Positions 51,559-61,516 of a stretch of 64,000 nucleotides of DNA are shown one piece after another. Positions within the stretch are counted from its first letter, which is position 1. Each line of letters starts with the position of its first letter. Where the stretch lies: the NCBI RefSeq assembly GCF_900105755.1, contig NZ_FNTQ01000001.1, positions 3,100,001 to 3,164,000 on the forward strand, given 5' to 3'. Origin of the DNA: Streptomyces sp. Ag109_O5-10. Its GTDB lineage: Bacteria; Actinomycetota; Actinomycetes; Streptomycetales; Streptomycetaceae. Below the pieces are notes generated by a model. That model was not told where the DNA came from, did no database searches, and worked only from the letters and a program-made list of their open reading frames with translations. A program made the position numbers and the translations under genes.

Positions 51559-53034
51559 TCACTTCTGCGGGCGCACCGGCACGTCCAGGATCACCCGGGT
51601 CCCGCGCCCGGACGCCGGCACCATGTCGAACGTGCCGCCCAACTCGCCCTCCACCAGCGTCCGTACGATCTGCAGGCCGAGGTTGCCGGAGCGGTGCGGG
51701 TCGAAGCCCTCGGGCAGGCCGACGCCGTCGTCCTGGACGGTGACGAGGAGCCGGGCCTCCTTGGTGGTGCCGCCGCGGACCGCCGAGACCTCGACGGTGC
51801 CGGTGTCCCCCTCGCGGAAGCCGTGTTCGAGGGCGTTCTGCAGGACTTCGGTGAGCACCATCGACAGCGGCGTGGCCACCTCGGCGTCGAGTATCCCGAA
51901 GCGGCCGGTGCGCCGGCCGGTGACCTTGCCGGGCGAGATCTCGGCGACCATCGCGAGCACCCGGTCCGCGATCTCGTCGAACTCGACGCGCTCGTCCAGG
52001 TTCTGGGACAGAGTCTCGTGCACGATGGCGATCGAGCCGACCCGCCGCACGGCCTCCTCCAGAGCCTCCCGGCCGCGTTCCGAGTCGATGCGGCGGGCCT
52101 GCAGGCGCAGCAGCGCGGCGACCGTCTGGAGGTTGTTCTTCACCCGGTGGTGGATCTCCCGGATGGTCGCGTCCTTGGTGATCAACTCCCGCTCGCGGCG
52201 TCGCAGTTCGGTGACGTCCCGGAGCAGCACCAGGGACCCGATGCGGGTGCCCTTGGGCTTGAGCGGGATCGCCCGGAACTGGATGACGCCGTCCTCGGAC
52301 TCGATCTCGAACTCGCGCGGTGCCCAGCCGCTGGCGAGTTTGGCGAGCGCCTCGTCCACCGGCCCCTTGGAGGGGGCGAGTTCGGCCGTGGTCTGGCCCA
52401 GGTGGTGGCCGAGCAGGTCGGCGGCGAGGCCGAGGCGGTGGTAGGCGGAGAGGGCGTTCGGGGAGGCGTACTGGACGATGCCGTCGCCGTCCACCCGGAT
52501 CAGGCCGTCGCCGACGCGCGGCGAGGCGTCCATGTCGACCTGCTGGTTCGGGAAGGGAAACGATCCGGCAGCGATCATCTGCGCCAGGTCGGAAGCGCTC
52601 TGGAGGTAGGTGAGCTCCAGGCGGCTCGGGGTGCGCACGGTCAGCAGGTTGGTGTTGCGGGCGATGACCCCGAGGACCCGGCCCTCGCGCCGCACCGGGA
52701 TGGACTCGACCCGTACGGGGACCTCTTCGCGCCACTCCGGGTCGCCCTCGCGGACGATCCGGCCCTCGTCCAGGGCGATGTCCAGCATGGGCCGGCGGCC
52801 GCGCGGCACCAGGTGGCCGACCATGTCGTCCTGGTAGGAGGTGGGGCCGGTGTTGGGGCGCATCTGCGCCACCGAGACGTACCGGGTGCCGTCCCGGGTG
52901 GGGACCCACAGGACCAGGTCGGCGAAGGAGAGGTCGGAGAGCAGCTGCCACTCCGAGACCAGCAGATGGAGCCACTCGAGGTCGGAGTCGTCGAGGGCGG
53001 TGTGCTGGCGGACCAGTTCGTTCATGGAGGGCAC
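51559..53034 (-). CDS. PdtaS-like sensor histidine kinase
   Basis: A 491-residue soluble kinase. The N-terminal GAF-like sensor domain (about 5-150) is followed by a PAS domain (about 160-270), then HisKA_2 with the phospho-acceptor His295/His296 in IREIHHRVKNNLQTV, and an HATPase with LTEVLQNALEHGF and NLGLQIVRTLV. This matches the PdtaS family, which phosphorylates an ANTAR regulator (PdtaR) encoded elsewhere. GTG at 53034 is preceded by TACGCT ending 7 nt before it; ATG at 53025 is an alternative. Confidence 0.93.
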   Translation of the reverse strand: MPSMNELVRQHTALDDSDLEWLHLLVSEWQLLSDLSFADLVLWVPTRDGTRYVSVAQMRPNTGPTSYQDDMVGHLVPRGRRPMLDIALDEGRIVREGDPEWREEVPVRVESIPVRREGRVLGVIARNTNLLTVRTPSRLELTYLQSASDLAQMIAAGSFPFPNQQVDMDASPRVGDGLIRVDGDGIVQYASPNALSAYHRLGLAADLLGHHLGQTTAELAPSKGPVDEALAKLASGWAPREFEIESEDGVIQFRAIPLKPKGTRIGSLVLLRDVTELRRRERELITKDATIREIHHRVKNNLQTVAALLRLQARRIDSERGREALEEAVRRVGSIAIVHETLSQNLDERVEFDEIADRVLAMVAEISPGKVTGRRTGRFGILDAEVATPLSMVLTEVLQNALEHGFREGDTGTVEVSAVRGGTTKEARLLVTVQDDGVGLPEGFDPHRSGNLGLQIVRTLVEGELGGTFDMVPASGRGTRVILDVPVRPQK

Positions 53035-53335
53035 GTCTGTGAGCGTACCTGGCGGTATGTGGATGGCCGAAAACGCGCGACCGCGACGGAAGGGACGGCC
53101 CCGGAGACACCCGCGGGCCGCGGCGCCTGAGAGGGACCCTCAACCCTCCCGGCACCGCAGCCCGGAGCAGCAACGGCCGTGGGGTGTGCGGTCCCAGGTC
53201 GGCCGAAGGTGAGGAGCCGGGGCAGTCAGGGCAGAGAGCTCCGGTTCCTCGGTCCGCCTTCCTGTGCGGGGAAGACGGAAGAGTGTGACTGTGCCGTACG
53301 GCTGACGCCGTACTCGTTCAGCCCTCGTACGCAAT

Positions 53336-53351
53336 TGTGGACTAGACCACG
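53336..53351 (+). promoter_or_regulatory. DasR-site (dre) candidate far upstream of nagB
   Basis: TGTGGACTAGACCACG matches ACTGGTCTAGACCAGT at 11 of 16 positions, with 11 of 12 in the core TGGTCTAGACCA. Confidence 0.6.
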
Positions 53352-53595
53352 GTGTGTGTCCATGCGTTGGAGACTGTTCACAGTTGATGCGATCGCAGCG
53401 TAGCCCGCCGGGGGCGGCCGTGGGGGCGGATGTCCGGGGCAATTTTCGACGGCTCGGGCGAGGCACGGCCTCCCGTTGCGGAAATTTTCCCCAATTAACC
53501 CCATCTGACGTAGTCACGTAACCTCGCACTTGTCCCCTTTCTCTCCGCCCGGCCTCCGGCGACAGGGGTCGGTTCTGTTAGATTGGTCCCATCAG

Positions 53596-53611
53596 ATTGG
53601 TCTAAACCACA
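53596..53611 (+). promoter_or_regulatory. DasR-site (dre) candidate upstream of nagB
   Basis: ATTGGTCTAAACCACA matches the consensus ACTGGTCTAGACCAGT at 12 of 16 positions, 47 bp before the nagB start. Confidence 0.7.
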
Positions 53612-53657
53612 TAGACCTTCCAGACCCTCCAGCCCTCTTCAGAACGGCAGGCCCAGC

Positions 53658-54443
53658 GTGGAAGTTGTCATCGTTCCGGACGCCGCCGCGGGTGGCGAGC
53701 TGATCGCCGAGGCCATGGCTCAGCTGCTCAGGCACAAGCCGGCCGCGCTGCTCGGGGTGGCCACGGGCTCGACCCCGCTCCCCATCTACCAGGCGCTCAC
53801 CGCGAAGGTCCGCGCCGGAGCGGTGGACGCCTCACGGGCACGCATAGCCCAGCTCGACGAGTACGTGGGACTGCCGGCCGACCACCCGGAGTCCTACCGG
53901 TCGGTGCTGCGGCGCGAGGTGCTGGAGCCGCTCGGGATCGGGATGGACGCGTTCCTCGGCCCCGACGGTACGGCCGAGGACGTGCAGGCCGCCTGCGAGG
54001 CGTACGACGCGGAGCTGGCGATGGCGGGCGGGGTGGACCTGCAACTGCTCGGGATCGGGACCGACGGGCACATCGGGTTCAACGAGCCCTGCTCGTCGCT
54101 GGCCTCGCGGACCCGGATCAAGACGCTGACCGAGCAGACGCGGGTCGACAACGCGCGGTTCTTCGACGGGGACATCACGCAGGTGCCGCACCACGTCATC
54201 ACCCAGGGGATCGGGACGATCCTGGAGGCGCGGCACCTGGTGCTGCTGGCCACGGGTGAGGGCAAGGCCGACGCGATCGCGGCGACGGTGGAAGGGCCGG
54301 TCGCGGCGGTGTGCCCGGCGTCGGCCCTGCAGTTGCACCGGCACGCCACCGTGGTGGTCGACGACGCCGCCGCGTCGAAGCTGAAGCTCGCGGAGTACTT
54401 CCGGTACACCTTTGCCAACAAGCCGGAGTGGCAGGGGATTTGA
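53658..54443 (+). CDS. nagB: Glucosamine-6-phosphate deaminase
   Basis: A 261-residue NagB. ATGSTPLPIYQAL binds phosphate, LDEYVG carries the catalytic Asp67, and GTDGHIGFNEP supplies His138 and Glu143. It converts glucosamine-6-phosphate to fructose-6-phosphate and ammonia, the last step of amino-sugar entry into glycolysis. GTG at 53658 has only a weak SD-like GGCAGG upstream. In Streptomyces DasR controls nagB; the dre candidates upstream agree. Confidence 0.96.
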   Translation: MEVVIVPDAAAGGELIAEAMAQLLRHKPAALLGVATGSTPLPIYQALTAKVRAGAVDASRARIAQLDEYVGLPADHPESYRSVLRREVLEPLGIGMDAFLGPDGTAEDVQAACEAYDAELAMAGGVDLQLLGIGTDGHIGFNEPCSSLASRTRIKTLTEQTRVDNARFFDGDITQVPHHVITQGIGTILEARHLVLLATGEGKADAIAATVEGPVAAVCPASALQLHRHATVVVDDAAASKLKLAEYFRYTFANKPEWQGI

Positions 54444-54496
54444 CGGTTCCGCCTGCCGCGTTCGGTGCGATTCGGACGTTCGGTGGGCGGCGGGTT

Positions 54497-54560
54497 GCTC
54501 GCGTGGTTCCTCCCCCCAGCCTTCGGCCGGGGGGACCCCCGGCACCCCTTACGGGGCACT
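54497..54560 (-). repeat. Dispersed intergenic repeat, long form, reverse orientation
   Basis: On the minus strand it reads GTGCCCCGTAAGGGGTGCCG, then GGGGGTCCCCCCGGCCGAAG and GGAGGAACCACGC. It lies between nagB and the GNAT gene. Confidence 0.75.
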
Positions 54561-54572
54561 ACATTGCCCGGC

Positions 54573-55109
54573 ATGACTGTGTTGGGAACCGATGTCTGGC
54601 CGCCCGCCCCGATCCGGACCGAGCGGCTCGTGCTCCGTGAGGCCGAGGCGCGGGACCGTGCGGCGGTCATCGAGATCAACGCCTCGCCGGAGGTGGGCAC
54701 CTACGTCGGTGGGCCTCGGCCGCGTGCCGAGCTCGAACGCGTGGTCCCCGAGGTCCCCGGCCGGCGCCCCGGGTTCTTCGTGGCCGAGCTCGACGGAGCG
54801 GCGATCGGCACCGTCGAGCTCAACGCGCAGAGTCCCGACTCACCCGCCGAACGCCTGGCGGCCGGGGACACCCACCTCGGCTACCTGTTCCTGCCGGAGG
54901 CATGGGGGCACGGATACGCCGGCGAAGCGTGCGCGGCGGCGCTCGACTGGTTCTCCGGCGCGCGCCCCGGTGAGCCGGTGGTGCTCTACACCCAGACCGC
55001 CAACGTCCGCTCGATGCGCCTCGCGGCCAAGCTCGGCTTCACCGAGCGGGAGCGGTTCGAGGCGTACGGCGCCGAGCAGTGGTTCGGGGTGCGGTCACCC
55101 AACCGGTGA
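54573..55109 (+). CDS. GNAT acetyltransferase, RimJ/RimL type
   Basis: A 178-residue protein. It begins TERLVLREAEARDRAAVIE, the typical RimJ/RimL-like start, and has LGYLFLPEAWGHGYAGEACAA, the acetyl-CoA loop, then NVRSMRLAAKLGFTERERF. It may acetylate ribosomal or other N-termini, but the target is unknown. TACATT ends 7 nt before the ATG, suggesting a leaderless transcript. It converges on dasD. Confidence 0.88.
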   Translation: MTVLGTDVWPPAPIRTERLVLREAEARDRAAVIEINASPEVGTYVGGPRPRAELERVVPEVPGRRPGFFVAELDGAAIGTVELNAQSPDSPAERLAAGDTHLGYLFLPEAWGHGYAGEACAAALDWFSGARPGEPVVLYTQTANVRSMRLAAKLGFTERERFEAYGAEQWFGVRSPNR

Positions 55110-55129
55110 CCGCACCCCGCCGGGATCCG

Positions 55130-56620
55130 CTACGCGGTCACGCCCGCGATGACCTCGGCCGCCGCCACTCCGCAGACCCGGGCCGCGCCGTGCGTCGCGA
55201 CGTACAGGGCGCCCCGGGGCGTGGCCTGCGGTACGCCCATCTCCACCACGACGGTGTCGGGGCGGGCCTTGAGCAGGATGTCCAGGGCCGCGGTCATCCA
55301 GGGGTGCCGGTGTTCGTCCCGGACCACGGCGACGATCCGGCGGTCCCCCGCCGCCACGATCGCCGCGTGTCCCGCGTCCTCGCCGGCGAAGCTGCCGGTC
55401 TCGGTGCCGGGCACCAGCCGGGTCAGTTCGGCGGAGACGCCCCACGGGGTCTCCGTGCCCACGGCGATGTTGGTCTCGGGCGTGAGGGAGGCGACGAAGA
55501 GCGGCCCGGCCGGGGGCGTGTAGGGGTCGACGCGCGTCACACGGAGCGCGCGGCGGGCTGCGCGGAGGCCGATGTCCGTGAGGGCCGGGTCCGGCTGGGC
55601 CACCTCCGTCGTGGCCGTCCAGGTCGCCAGTGCCCGCACCCGCTGCGCCGCGTCGGCCAGGCGTTCCTCCGGGAGTTCCCCGGAGCGGACCGCCGCGACC
55701 AGGGCGTCGCGCAGCCGTCGTACCGTCTCGTCGTCCGAGAGGCCGCCGCCCACGCAGATCGCGTCGGCGCCGGCGGCGAGGGCCAGGACGGTGCCGTGTT
55801 CGATGCCGTAGGTCCCGGCGATGGCCTGCATCTCGATGCCGTCGGTGACGATCAGGCCGTCGTAGCCGAGTTCGCCGCGCAGGAGCTCGGTCAGGACGCG
55901 GTGGGACAGCGTGCCGGGCCGGGCCGGGTCCAGGGCGGGGACCAGGATGTGCGCGCTCATCACGGCGCGGCTGCCGGCGGCGATGGCGGCGCGGAAGGGC
56001 ACCAGTTCGCGGGCGTGCAGGACCTCGGCGCCCACGTCGATGCGGGGCATGGCGAGGTGGGAGTCGACGGCGGTGTCGCCGTGGCCCGGGAAGTGCTTGG
56101 TGCAGGCCGCCACCCCGGCCGCCTGGAGACCGGTGACGTAGGCCGCCGTGTGCCGGGCGACCAGGTCCTGGTCGGCGCCGAAGGAGCGGACGCCGATGAC
56201 CGGGTTGGCGGAGTTGGAGTTCACGTCGGCGACCGGGGCCCAGCTGAAGTTGACCCCGCAGGCGGCGAGGCGGCGGCCCAGTTCGAGGGCGACCTGCCGG
56301 GTGAGCTCCGGGTCGTCGACGGCGCCCAGGGCGTGGTTGCCGGGGAAGGAGGAGCCGGTGCGCACCTCCAGGCGGGTGACGTCACCGCCCTCCTCGTCGA
56401 TCGCCACCAGGACGTCGTCCCGCTCGGCGCGCAGCTGGGCGGTGAGGGCCGAGAGCTGCTCGGCCGAGATGATGTTGCGGCCGAACACGCCCACCGAGGC
56501 GAGGCCCTCGCCGAGCCGGCGCAGCAGCCAGTCGGGGGCGGTGGTGCCGGTGAAGCCCGGCTGGAGGACCGTCAGCGCGTCGCGCGTGAGTGTGTCCGTA
56601 CCGCTGGCGAATGTCGTCAT
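55130..56620 (-). CDS. dasD: GH3 beta-N-acetylglucosaminidase DasD
   Basis: A 496-residue GH3 enzyme. IDEEGGDV (about 74-81) binds substrate, KHFPGHGDT (175-183) is the N-acetylglucosaminidase signature with the catalytic His/Asp dyad, and the nucleophile is Asp260 (GLIVTDGIEM). There is no signal peptide, so it acts in the cytosol, splitting imported chitobiose to GlcNAc. ATG at 56620 begins 9 nt after dasC. It is the last gene of dasBCD. Confidence 0.93.
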   Translation of the reverse strand: MTTFASGTDTLTRDALTVLQPGFTGTTAPDWLLRRLGEGLASVGVFGRNIISAEQLSALTAQLRAERDDVLVAIDEEGGDVTRLEVRTGSSFPGNHALGAVDDPELTRQVALELGRRLAACGVNFSWAPVADVNSNSANPVIGVRSFGADQDLVARHTAAYVTGLQAAGVAACTKHFPGHGDTAVDSHLAMPRIDVGAEVLHARELVPFRAAIAAGSRAVMSAHILVPALDPARPGTLSHRVLTELLRGELGYDGLIVTDGIEMQAIAGTYGIEHGTVLALAAGADAICVGGGLSDDETVRRLRDALVAAVRSGELPEERLADAAQRVRALATWTATTEVAQPDPALTDIGLRAARRALRVTRVDPYTPPAGPLFVASLTPETNIAVGTETPWGVSAELTRLVPGTETGSFAGEDAGHAAIVAAGDRRIVAVVRDEHRHPWMTAALDILLKARPDTVVVEMGVPQATPRGALYVATHGAARVCGVAAAEVIAGVTA

Positions 56621-56629
56621 CGGATGGGG

Positions 56630-57472
56630 TTATCCCTTCACGGCGCCCGCGGTGAGACCCGCGGCCATCTTGCGCTGGACGAGGAGGAACAGGACGACGA
56701 TCGGCACGGCGAGCATGGTGGCGCCGGCCATCATCGGGGCGTATTCGGTGCCGTGCTGCGTGGTGAAGTTGGCCAGCCAGACGGTCGCCGTCTGGTGGTC
56801 CTGGCTGAGCAGCATCAGGGCGTAGAGGTACTCGTTCCAGGCCTGGATGAAGCCGTAGACCGAGGTGGCGACCAGGCCGGGGGCGAGCAGCGGGAAGACC
56901 ACCCGGACGAAGGCGCCGGTGCGGGAGCAGCCGTCGACCATGGCGGCCTCCTCCAGCTCCTTCGGGATGTTGACGATGAAACCGCGCAGGGTCCACACCG
57001 TGAACGGCAGGATGAAGGTCAGGTAGGTGATGATCAGGCCGCTGAGCTTGTCGTACTGGTCCAGGTCGTTGAGGAGCAGGAAGACCGGGATGATCATGGC
57101 GACCAGCGGGATCATCTGGACCGCGAGGATGCCGACGATCACGATCTTGCGGCCGCGGAAGGCGAATCGGGAGATGGCCAGGGCGGCCAGCAGTCCGACG
57201 GCCATGCCGATCACCACGACGGAGAGGGACACGATCAGGCTGCGGCCGACCGGGCCCCAGAAGTCGGCGATGTCCAGTGCGCGGCTGAAGTTGGACAGGG
57301 TGATGCCGGTGGGCAGCAGGCTCGGGTCCGGGTCGATGGCGTCCTTCGCCGGCTTGAACGCCGTGTTCAGCATCCAGTAGACGGGGAAGCCCGCGATGAC
57401 GAAGACGAGGAGGCCGAGGAGGTTCCAGCCGGCCTTCGCCCTCCTGCGGGCGGGGGTGACGACGGTGCTCAT
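56630..57472 (-). CDS. dasC: Chitobiose ABC transporter permease DasC
   Basis: A 280-residue sugar permease of the MalG type with six TM helices. The EAA loop is ELEEAAMVDGCSRTGAFVRVVFP, near residues 185-207. It pairs with DasB to form the membrane channel for N,N'-diacetylchitobiose. The ATG overlaps the dasB stop (ATGA). The ATPase is not in the cluster; MsiK, a shared ATPase, serves Das in Streptomyces. Confidence 0.95.
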   Translation of the reverse strand: MSTVVTPARRRAKAGWNLLGLLVFVIAGFPVYWMLNTAFKPAKDAIDPDPSLLPTGITLSNFSRALDIADFWGPVGRSLIVSLSVVVIGMAVGLLAALAISRFAFRGRKIVIVGILAVQMIPLVAMIIPVFLLLNDLDQYDKLSGLIITYLTFILPFTVWTLRGFIVNIPKELEEAAMVDGCSRTGAFVRVVFPLLAPGLVATSVYGFIQAWNEYLYALMLLSQDHQTATVWLANFTTQHGTEYAPMMAGATMLAVPIVVLFLLVQRKMAAGLTAGAVKG

Positions 57473-58443
57473 TCGACCTCTCCGATCTTCAGCATCTGGC
57501 GCATGTACACGGCGACGACGCCGAGCAGGAGGAGCACGGTGAGCAGGGCGATCGCGGAGCCCTGCCCGTAGTCGTTGACGACGAAGGCGCGGTCGTAGGA
57601 CCAGGTGGTGAGCAGCTGGAACTCGGCCTCGGGGTGGCCGCCGCGCATCACGAAGACCTGCGGGAAGACGCCCATGTCCCAGATGACCGAGAGCGTCGTG
57701 AGCATCACGATGACCGGCTTGAGGATGGGCAGCGTGACGTAGCGGAAGACGCCCCAGGGGCCGGCGCCGTCGAGGCGGGCGGCCTCCTCCAGCTCCTTGG
57801 GGACCTGGGTGAGTCCGGCGCTGAGCGTGATGACCACGAAGGGGACCGCTCCCCAGACCACCAGGAGCATGATCACCGCGAGCCCCTCGGGCCCGCTGGC
57901 GAACCAGTTGTGGCCGACCATGTCGACCCCGGGGAGCTTGCTGAGCAGGGCGTTGAGGATGCCGTAGTCGGAGTCGAAGAGCCACTTGAAGACCGTGGTG
58001 GCGACGATGACCGGCATGCCCCAGCTGGCCACCAGCGCGATGTTGACCAGCGTCTTCACCCAGCCGGAGACGCGTTGCAGCAGCAGCGCGATGAGCATGC
58101 CGACGACCATGGTGAAGACGACGGAGCCACCCGCGAAGACGATCGTGCGCAGCACGACCTGCCAGAACTCGCTGTCGCCGAGCACCTTGGAGAAGTTCCC
58201 GAACCCGACCCAGTCGGCCGGCTTGAACCCCCACAGCTGGGACTGCCCGAACTCCTGGAAGGAGAGGGTGACCAGCCGGTAGAGGGGGTAGCCGAGGACG
58301 AGCGCCAGGATCAGCAGGCAGGGGGCGAGCAGCAGCCAGGGAACGGCGGGCCCGCCCGAGCCCCGGTTCGCACGTGGTCTTTGCGGGGAGTCCGGTGGAG
58401 GTGCCGGCACCTTGGCGGGTGTGGTCGTATCAACGGCACTCAT
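57469..58443 (-). CDS. dasB: Chitobiose ABC transporter permease DasB
   Basis: A 324-residue MalF-type permease. A Pro-rich cytoplasmic N-terminus precedes six TM helices; the EAA loop is ELEEAARLDGAGPWGVFRYVTLP. Working with DasC, it imports chitobiose delivered by DasA. GAGGAG lies 7 nt before the ATG. It is separated from dasA by 208 bp that contain a copy of the dispersed repeat. Confidence 0.95.
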   Translation of the reverse strand: MSAVDTTTPAKVPAPPPDSPQRPRANRGSGGPAVPWLLLAPCLLILALVLGYPLYRLVTLSFQEFGQSQLWGFKPADWVGFGNFSKVLGDSEFWQVVLRTIVFAGGSVVFTMVVGMLIALLLQRVSGWVKTLVNIALVASWGMPVIVATTVFKWLFDSDYGILNALLSKLPGVDMVGHNWFASGPEGLAVIMLLVVWGAVPFVVITLSAGLTQVPKELEEAARLDGAGPWGVFRYVTLPILKPVIVMLTTLSVIWDMGVFPQVFVMRGGHPEAEFQLLTTWSYDRAFVVNDYGQGSAIALLTVLLLLGVVAVYMRQMLKIGEVE

Positions 58444-58481
58444 CGTGCGCTCCTCAAACAGATCGTGAGAGGCCGCCAGCG

Positions 58482-58570
58482 GCCCCGCGTCCCGTCAGGG
58501 GCGCGGGGACTACCCCCGGCCGAGGGCTGGGGGAGGAACTGCGCGACCAGCCACGACGAACCGGCACAAC
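58482..58570 (+). repeat. Dispersed intergenic repeat, long form, in the dasA-dasB gap
   Basis: GGCCCCGCGTCCCGTCAGGG, GCGCGGGGACTACCCCCGGC, then GGAACTGCGCGACCAGCCAC. It is oriented opposite to the das genes. Confidence 0.8.
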
Positions 58571-58651
58571 CCACCAACCCATCGCGGCACCTTCTGACAT
58601 CACCTGCCGGCCGGACCTGACCCCCCGTCGGTCAGGCCCGGCCGCAGACCA

Positions 58652-59938
58652 TTACGGGGTGTTGATGACCTTGTCGATCGCCGCGTCGGCCTCCTTGGCC
58701 GCCGCCTCGACGCTCTCCTTGCCGGTGCCGATGTTCTGCAGCATCGTCTGGAGCACCTGGGCCTTCTCGACCTGGCCCCAGCCCGGCGCCATCGGCACGA
58801 ACCAGTTGGACGCGGCCGCCTCGGCCGGCACCGCGGTCGCCGGGTCGTTCTTCAGCGTGGCGAGGTCGGTCTTGTTGTTCGGCAGGTTGCCCTTGGCCAT
58901 CAGGCCCTTCTGGCCGGAGGGACCGGTGAACGCGTTGATCCACTCGGCGGCGACGCCCTGCGCCTTCGACTTCACCGGGATGGCGAGGTCGGAGCCGCCC
59001 AGGAAGACCGGCATGTTCTTGCCGGACGGGCCCGGCATCACGAAGTTGACGAGGTTGTCCTTCAGCTTGCCGCCGGTCTTGTCGTTCTTCGGGTCGGCCG
59101 CGGTCGCGCCCTCCCAGGCGGCACCGAAGATCATGGCCGACTTGCCCTGGCCGTAGACGATGTAGCGGTCCGACTCGTCCTTGGTCTTGTCACCGTGCAT
59201 GTACTTGTCGATGACGTTCTTGAACTCGGTGAGGCCCTTGACGGACTCGGCCGAGGAGAGGTTGCCCTGCCACTTGCCGCCGTTCTCGACGGCGATGGAG
59301 CCACCGGCGTCGTAGACGAAGGACATGGCCGCGTACCAGTCACGGGTGGGCTGGTACCAGGCGCTGAACTTGTCGCCTTCCTTCTTCTGGATCTTGTCCA
59401 GGTCGGCGGTCAGCTCGGTGTAGGTCTTCGGCGTGGTCTTGATGCCGGCCGAGGCGGCGATGTCCTTGCGCCAGTTGGCGACGCGGCCACCGGCGTAGTA
59501 CGGCACGCCGTAGGTCTTGTCCTGGTAGGTGACGGAGGCCTTGAGGCCGTCGAGCCACTGGTCGGAGTTGGTGAACTGGGAGGCGTCGACGGGGGCGAAG
59601 GCGCCCTTGACCATGTAGCTGAGCATCTCGGTGTTGCCCATCTCGACCACGTCGGGGGCCTTGTCCGTGGCGAGGACGGCGTCCAGCTTGGTGTTCTTGT
59701 CCGGCCAGCCGTAGTACTCGTGCTTGATCTTGATGCCGGGGTGCTTCTTCTGCACGGCGGCGTCGGCGGCCTTGACCAGGTCGGGCCAGTTGTTCTGCGC
59801 GTCCACCGTGAGCCAGACGGTCAGCTCCTTGGCGTCCGAGCCCTGGGACTTGTTGTCGTCCTTGTTGTCACTGCCACACGCCGCGACCGAGAAGACCATG
59901 CCCGCGATACCAATCGCGGCTATCAGCTTGCGCTTCAC
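58652..59938 (-). CDS. dasA: Chitobiose-binding lipoprotein DasA
   Basis: A 428-residue family 1 solute-binding lipoprotein. The lipobox VAAC puts the lipid on Cys21; SDNKDDNKSQGSDAKELTVW follows as the linker and first strand. It binds chitin-derived chitobiose outside the cell and hands it to DasBC. GTG at 59938 has GAGGAGG about 7 nt upstream. A strong dre lies 70 bp upstream, so DasR repression is expected. Confidence 0.95.
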   Translation of the reverse strand: MKRKLIAAIGIAGMVFSVAACGSDNKDDNKSQGSDAKELTVWLTVDAQNNWPDLVKAADAAVQKKHPGIKIKHEYYGWPDKNTKLDAVLATDKAPDVVEMGNTEMLSYMVKGAFAPVDASQFTNSDQWLDGLKASVTYQDKTYGVPYYAGGRVANWRKDIAASAGIKTTPKTYTELTADLDKIQKKEGDKFSAWYQPTRDWYAAMSFVYDAGGSIAVENGGKWQGNLSSAESVKGLTEFKNVIDKYMHGDKTKDESDRYIVYGQGKSAMIFGAAWEGATAADPKNDKTGGKLKDNLVNFVMPGPSGKNMPVFLGGSDLAIPVKSKAQGVAAEWINAFTGPSGQKGLMAKGNLPNNKTDLATLKNDPATAVPAEAAASNWFVPMAPGWGQVEKAQVLQTMLQNIGTGKESVEAAAKEADAAIDKVINTP

Positions 59939-60007
59939 GCCACCCTCCTCAGGGATGCCACAAACCCCCCTGCCTCCCCGCACGAGCGTTGGGCCGGGAC
60001 CTGGACC

Positions 60008-60023
60008 AATGGTGTAGACCAGT
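60008..60023. promoter_or_regulatory. DasR-site (dre) of the dasA promoter
   Basis: AATGGTGTAGACCAGT matches the 16-bp dre consensus ACTGGTCTAGACCAGT at 14 positions, the best site in the window. Confidence 0.9.
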
Positions 60024-60176
60024 GCGGGAAGCTTGGCCCAGACCACCAGGCCTGTCAAGGGTGGCCGAATAGGCTCCGACCAGCCGTTATGCGACCTACA
60101 TATGCAGGAACCTTTAAGTAAGAACCCCTCGAAAACCCGAGGCGCGGACGAGACAATTCCGGTAGACCACTCACTC

Positions 60177-61062
<886 letters not shown>

Positions 61063-61234
61063 CCCGTTCGCACCGCCGACCCCTGACGGTACGTCACCCT
61101 TCTCCACCGAATCGACATACCGATATGCGGATGAGGTCTTCCGCTGACCTTTCGCGTTCGCCATGATTGCCTGCGCATTACACAGGTGAACAACGGTGAT
61201 CGCCGTGCGGTCAGTGAGGGGACGGAGCCGCAAG

Positions 61235-61516
61235 ATGTCAGATGCCTCCGATGTGACCAAAGCGGCGGTGGTGACGCCCATACGCGTCGCCATCGCCGTC
61301 TGTCTTATAGCGCCCTTCGTGGCGATGCTCTGGGTGGACTCGTACGCCAAGACGGACCCGGCGTTCATCGGGATCCCGTTCTTCTACTGGTACCAGATGC
61401 TCTGGGTGCTGCTCTCCACCGCGCTCACCATGACCGCGTACCAGTTGTGGCAGCGTGACCAGCGCACCCGCAAGGCCGGGGCCGCGACGGACACGGACGG
61501 GGGTGCGCAGCGGTGA
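61235..61516 (+). CDS. DUF3311 small membrane protein
   Basis: A 93-residue protein with two TM helices (about 20-37 and 53-74), the second including WYQMLWVLLSTALTMTAYQL. DUF3311 proteins are accessory small subunits encoded next to SSS-family symporters; here it overlaps the symporter gene (GTGA). GGAG lies upstream of the ATG. The likely job is assembly or stabilisation of the symporter. Confidence 0.9.
   Translation: MSDASDVTKAAVVTPIRVAIAVCLIAPFVAMLWVDSYAKTDPAFIGIPFFYWYQMLWVLLSTALTMTAYQLWQRDQRTRKAGAATDTDGGAQR

Larger units (their letters stand above)
53035..53657. other. Divergent region PdtaS-like gene / nagB
   Basis: 623 bases without a well-supported gene. Two DasR-site candidates lie at 53336 and 53596. 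A 13-codon frame starting MRWRLFTVDAIAA (53360-53401) sits just after the first, without a clear SD. TATA-like AATTAACC occurs near 53494. Confidence 0.55.
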
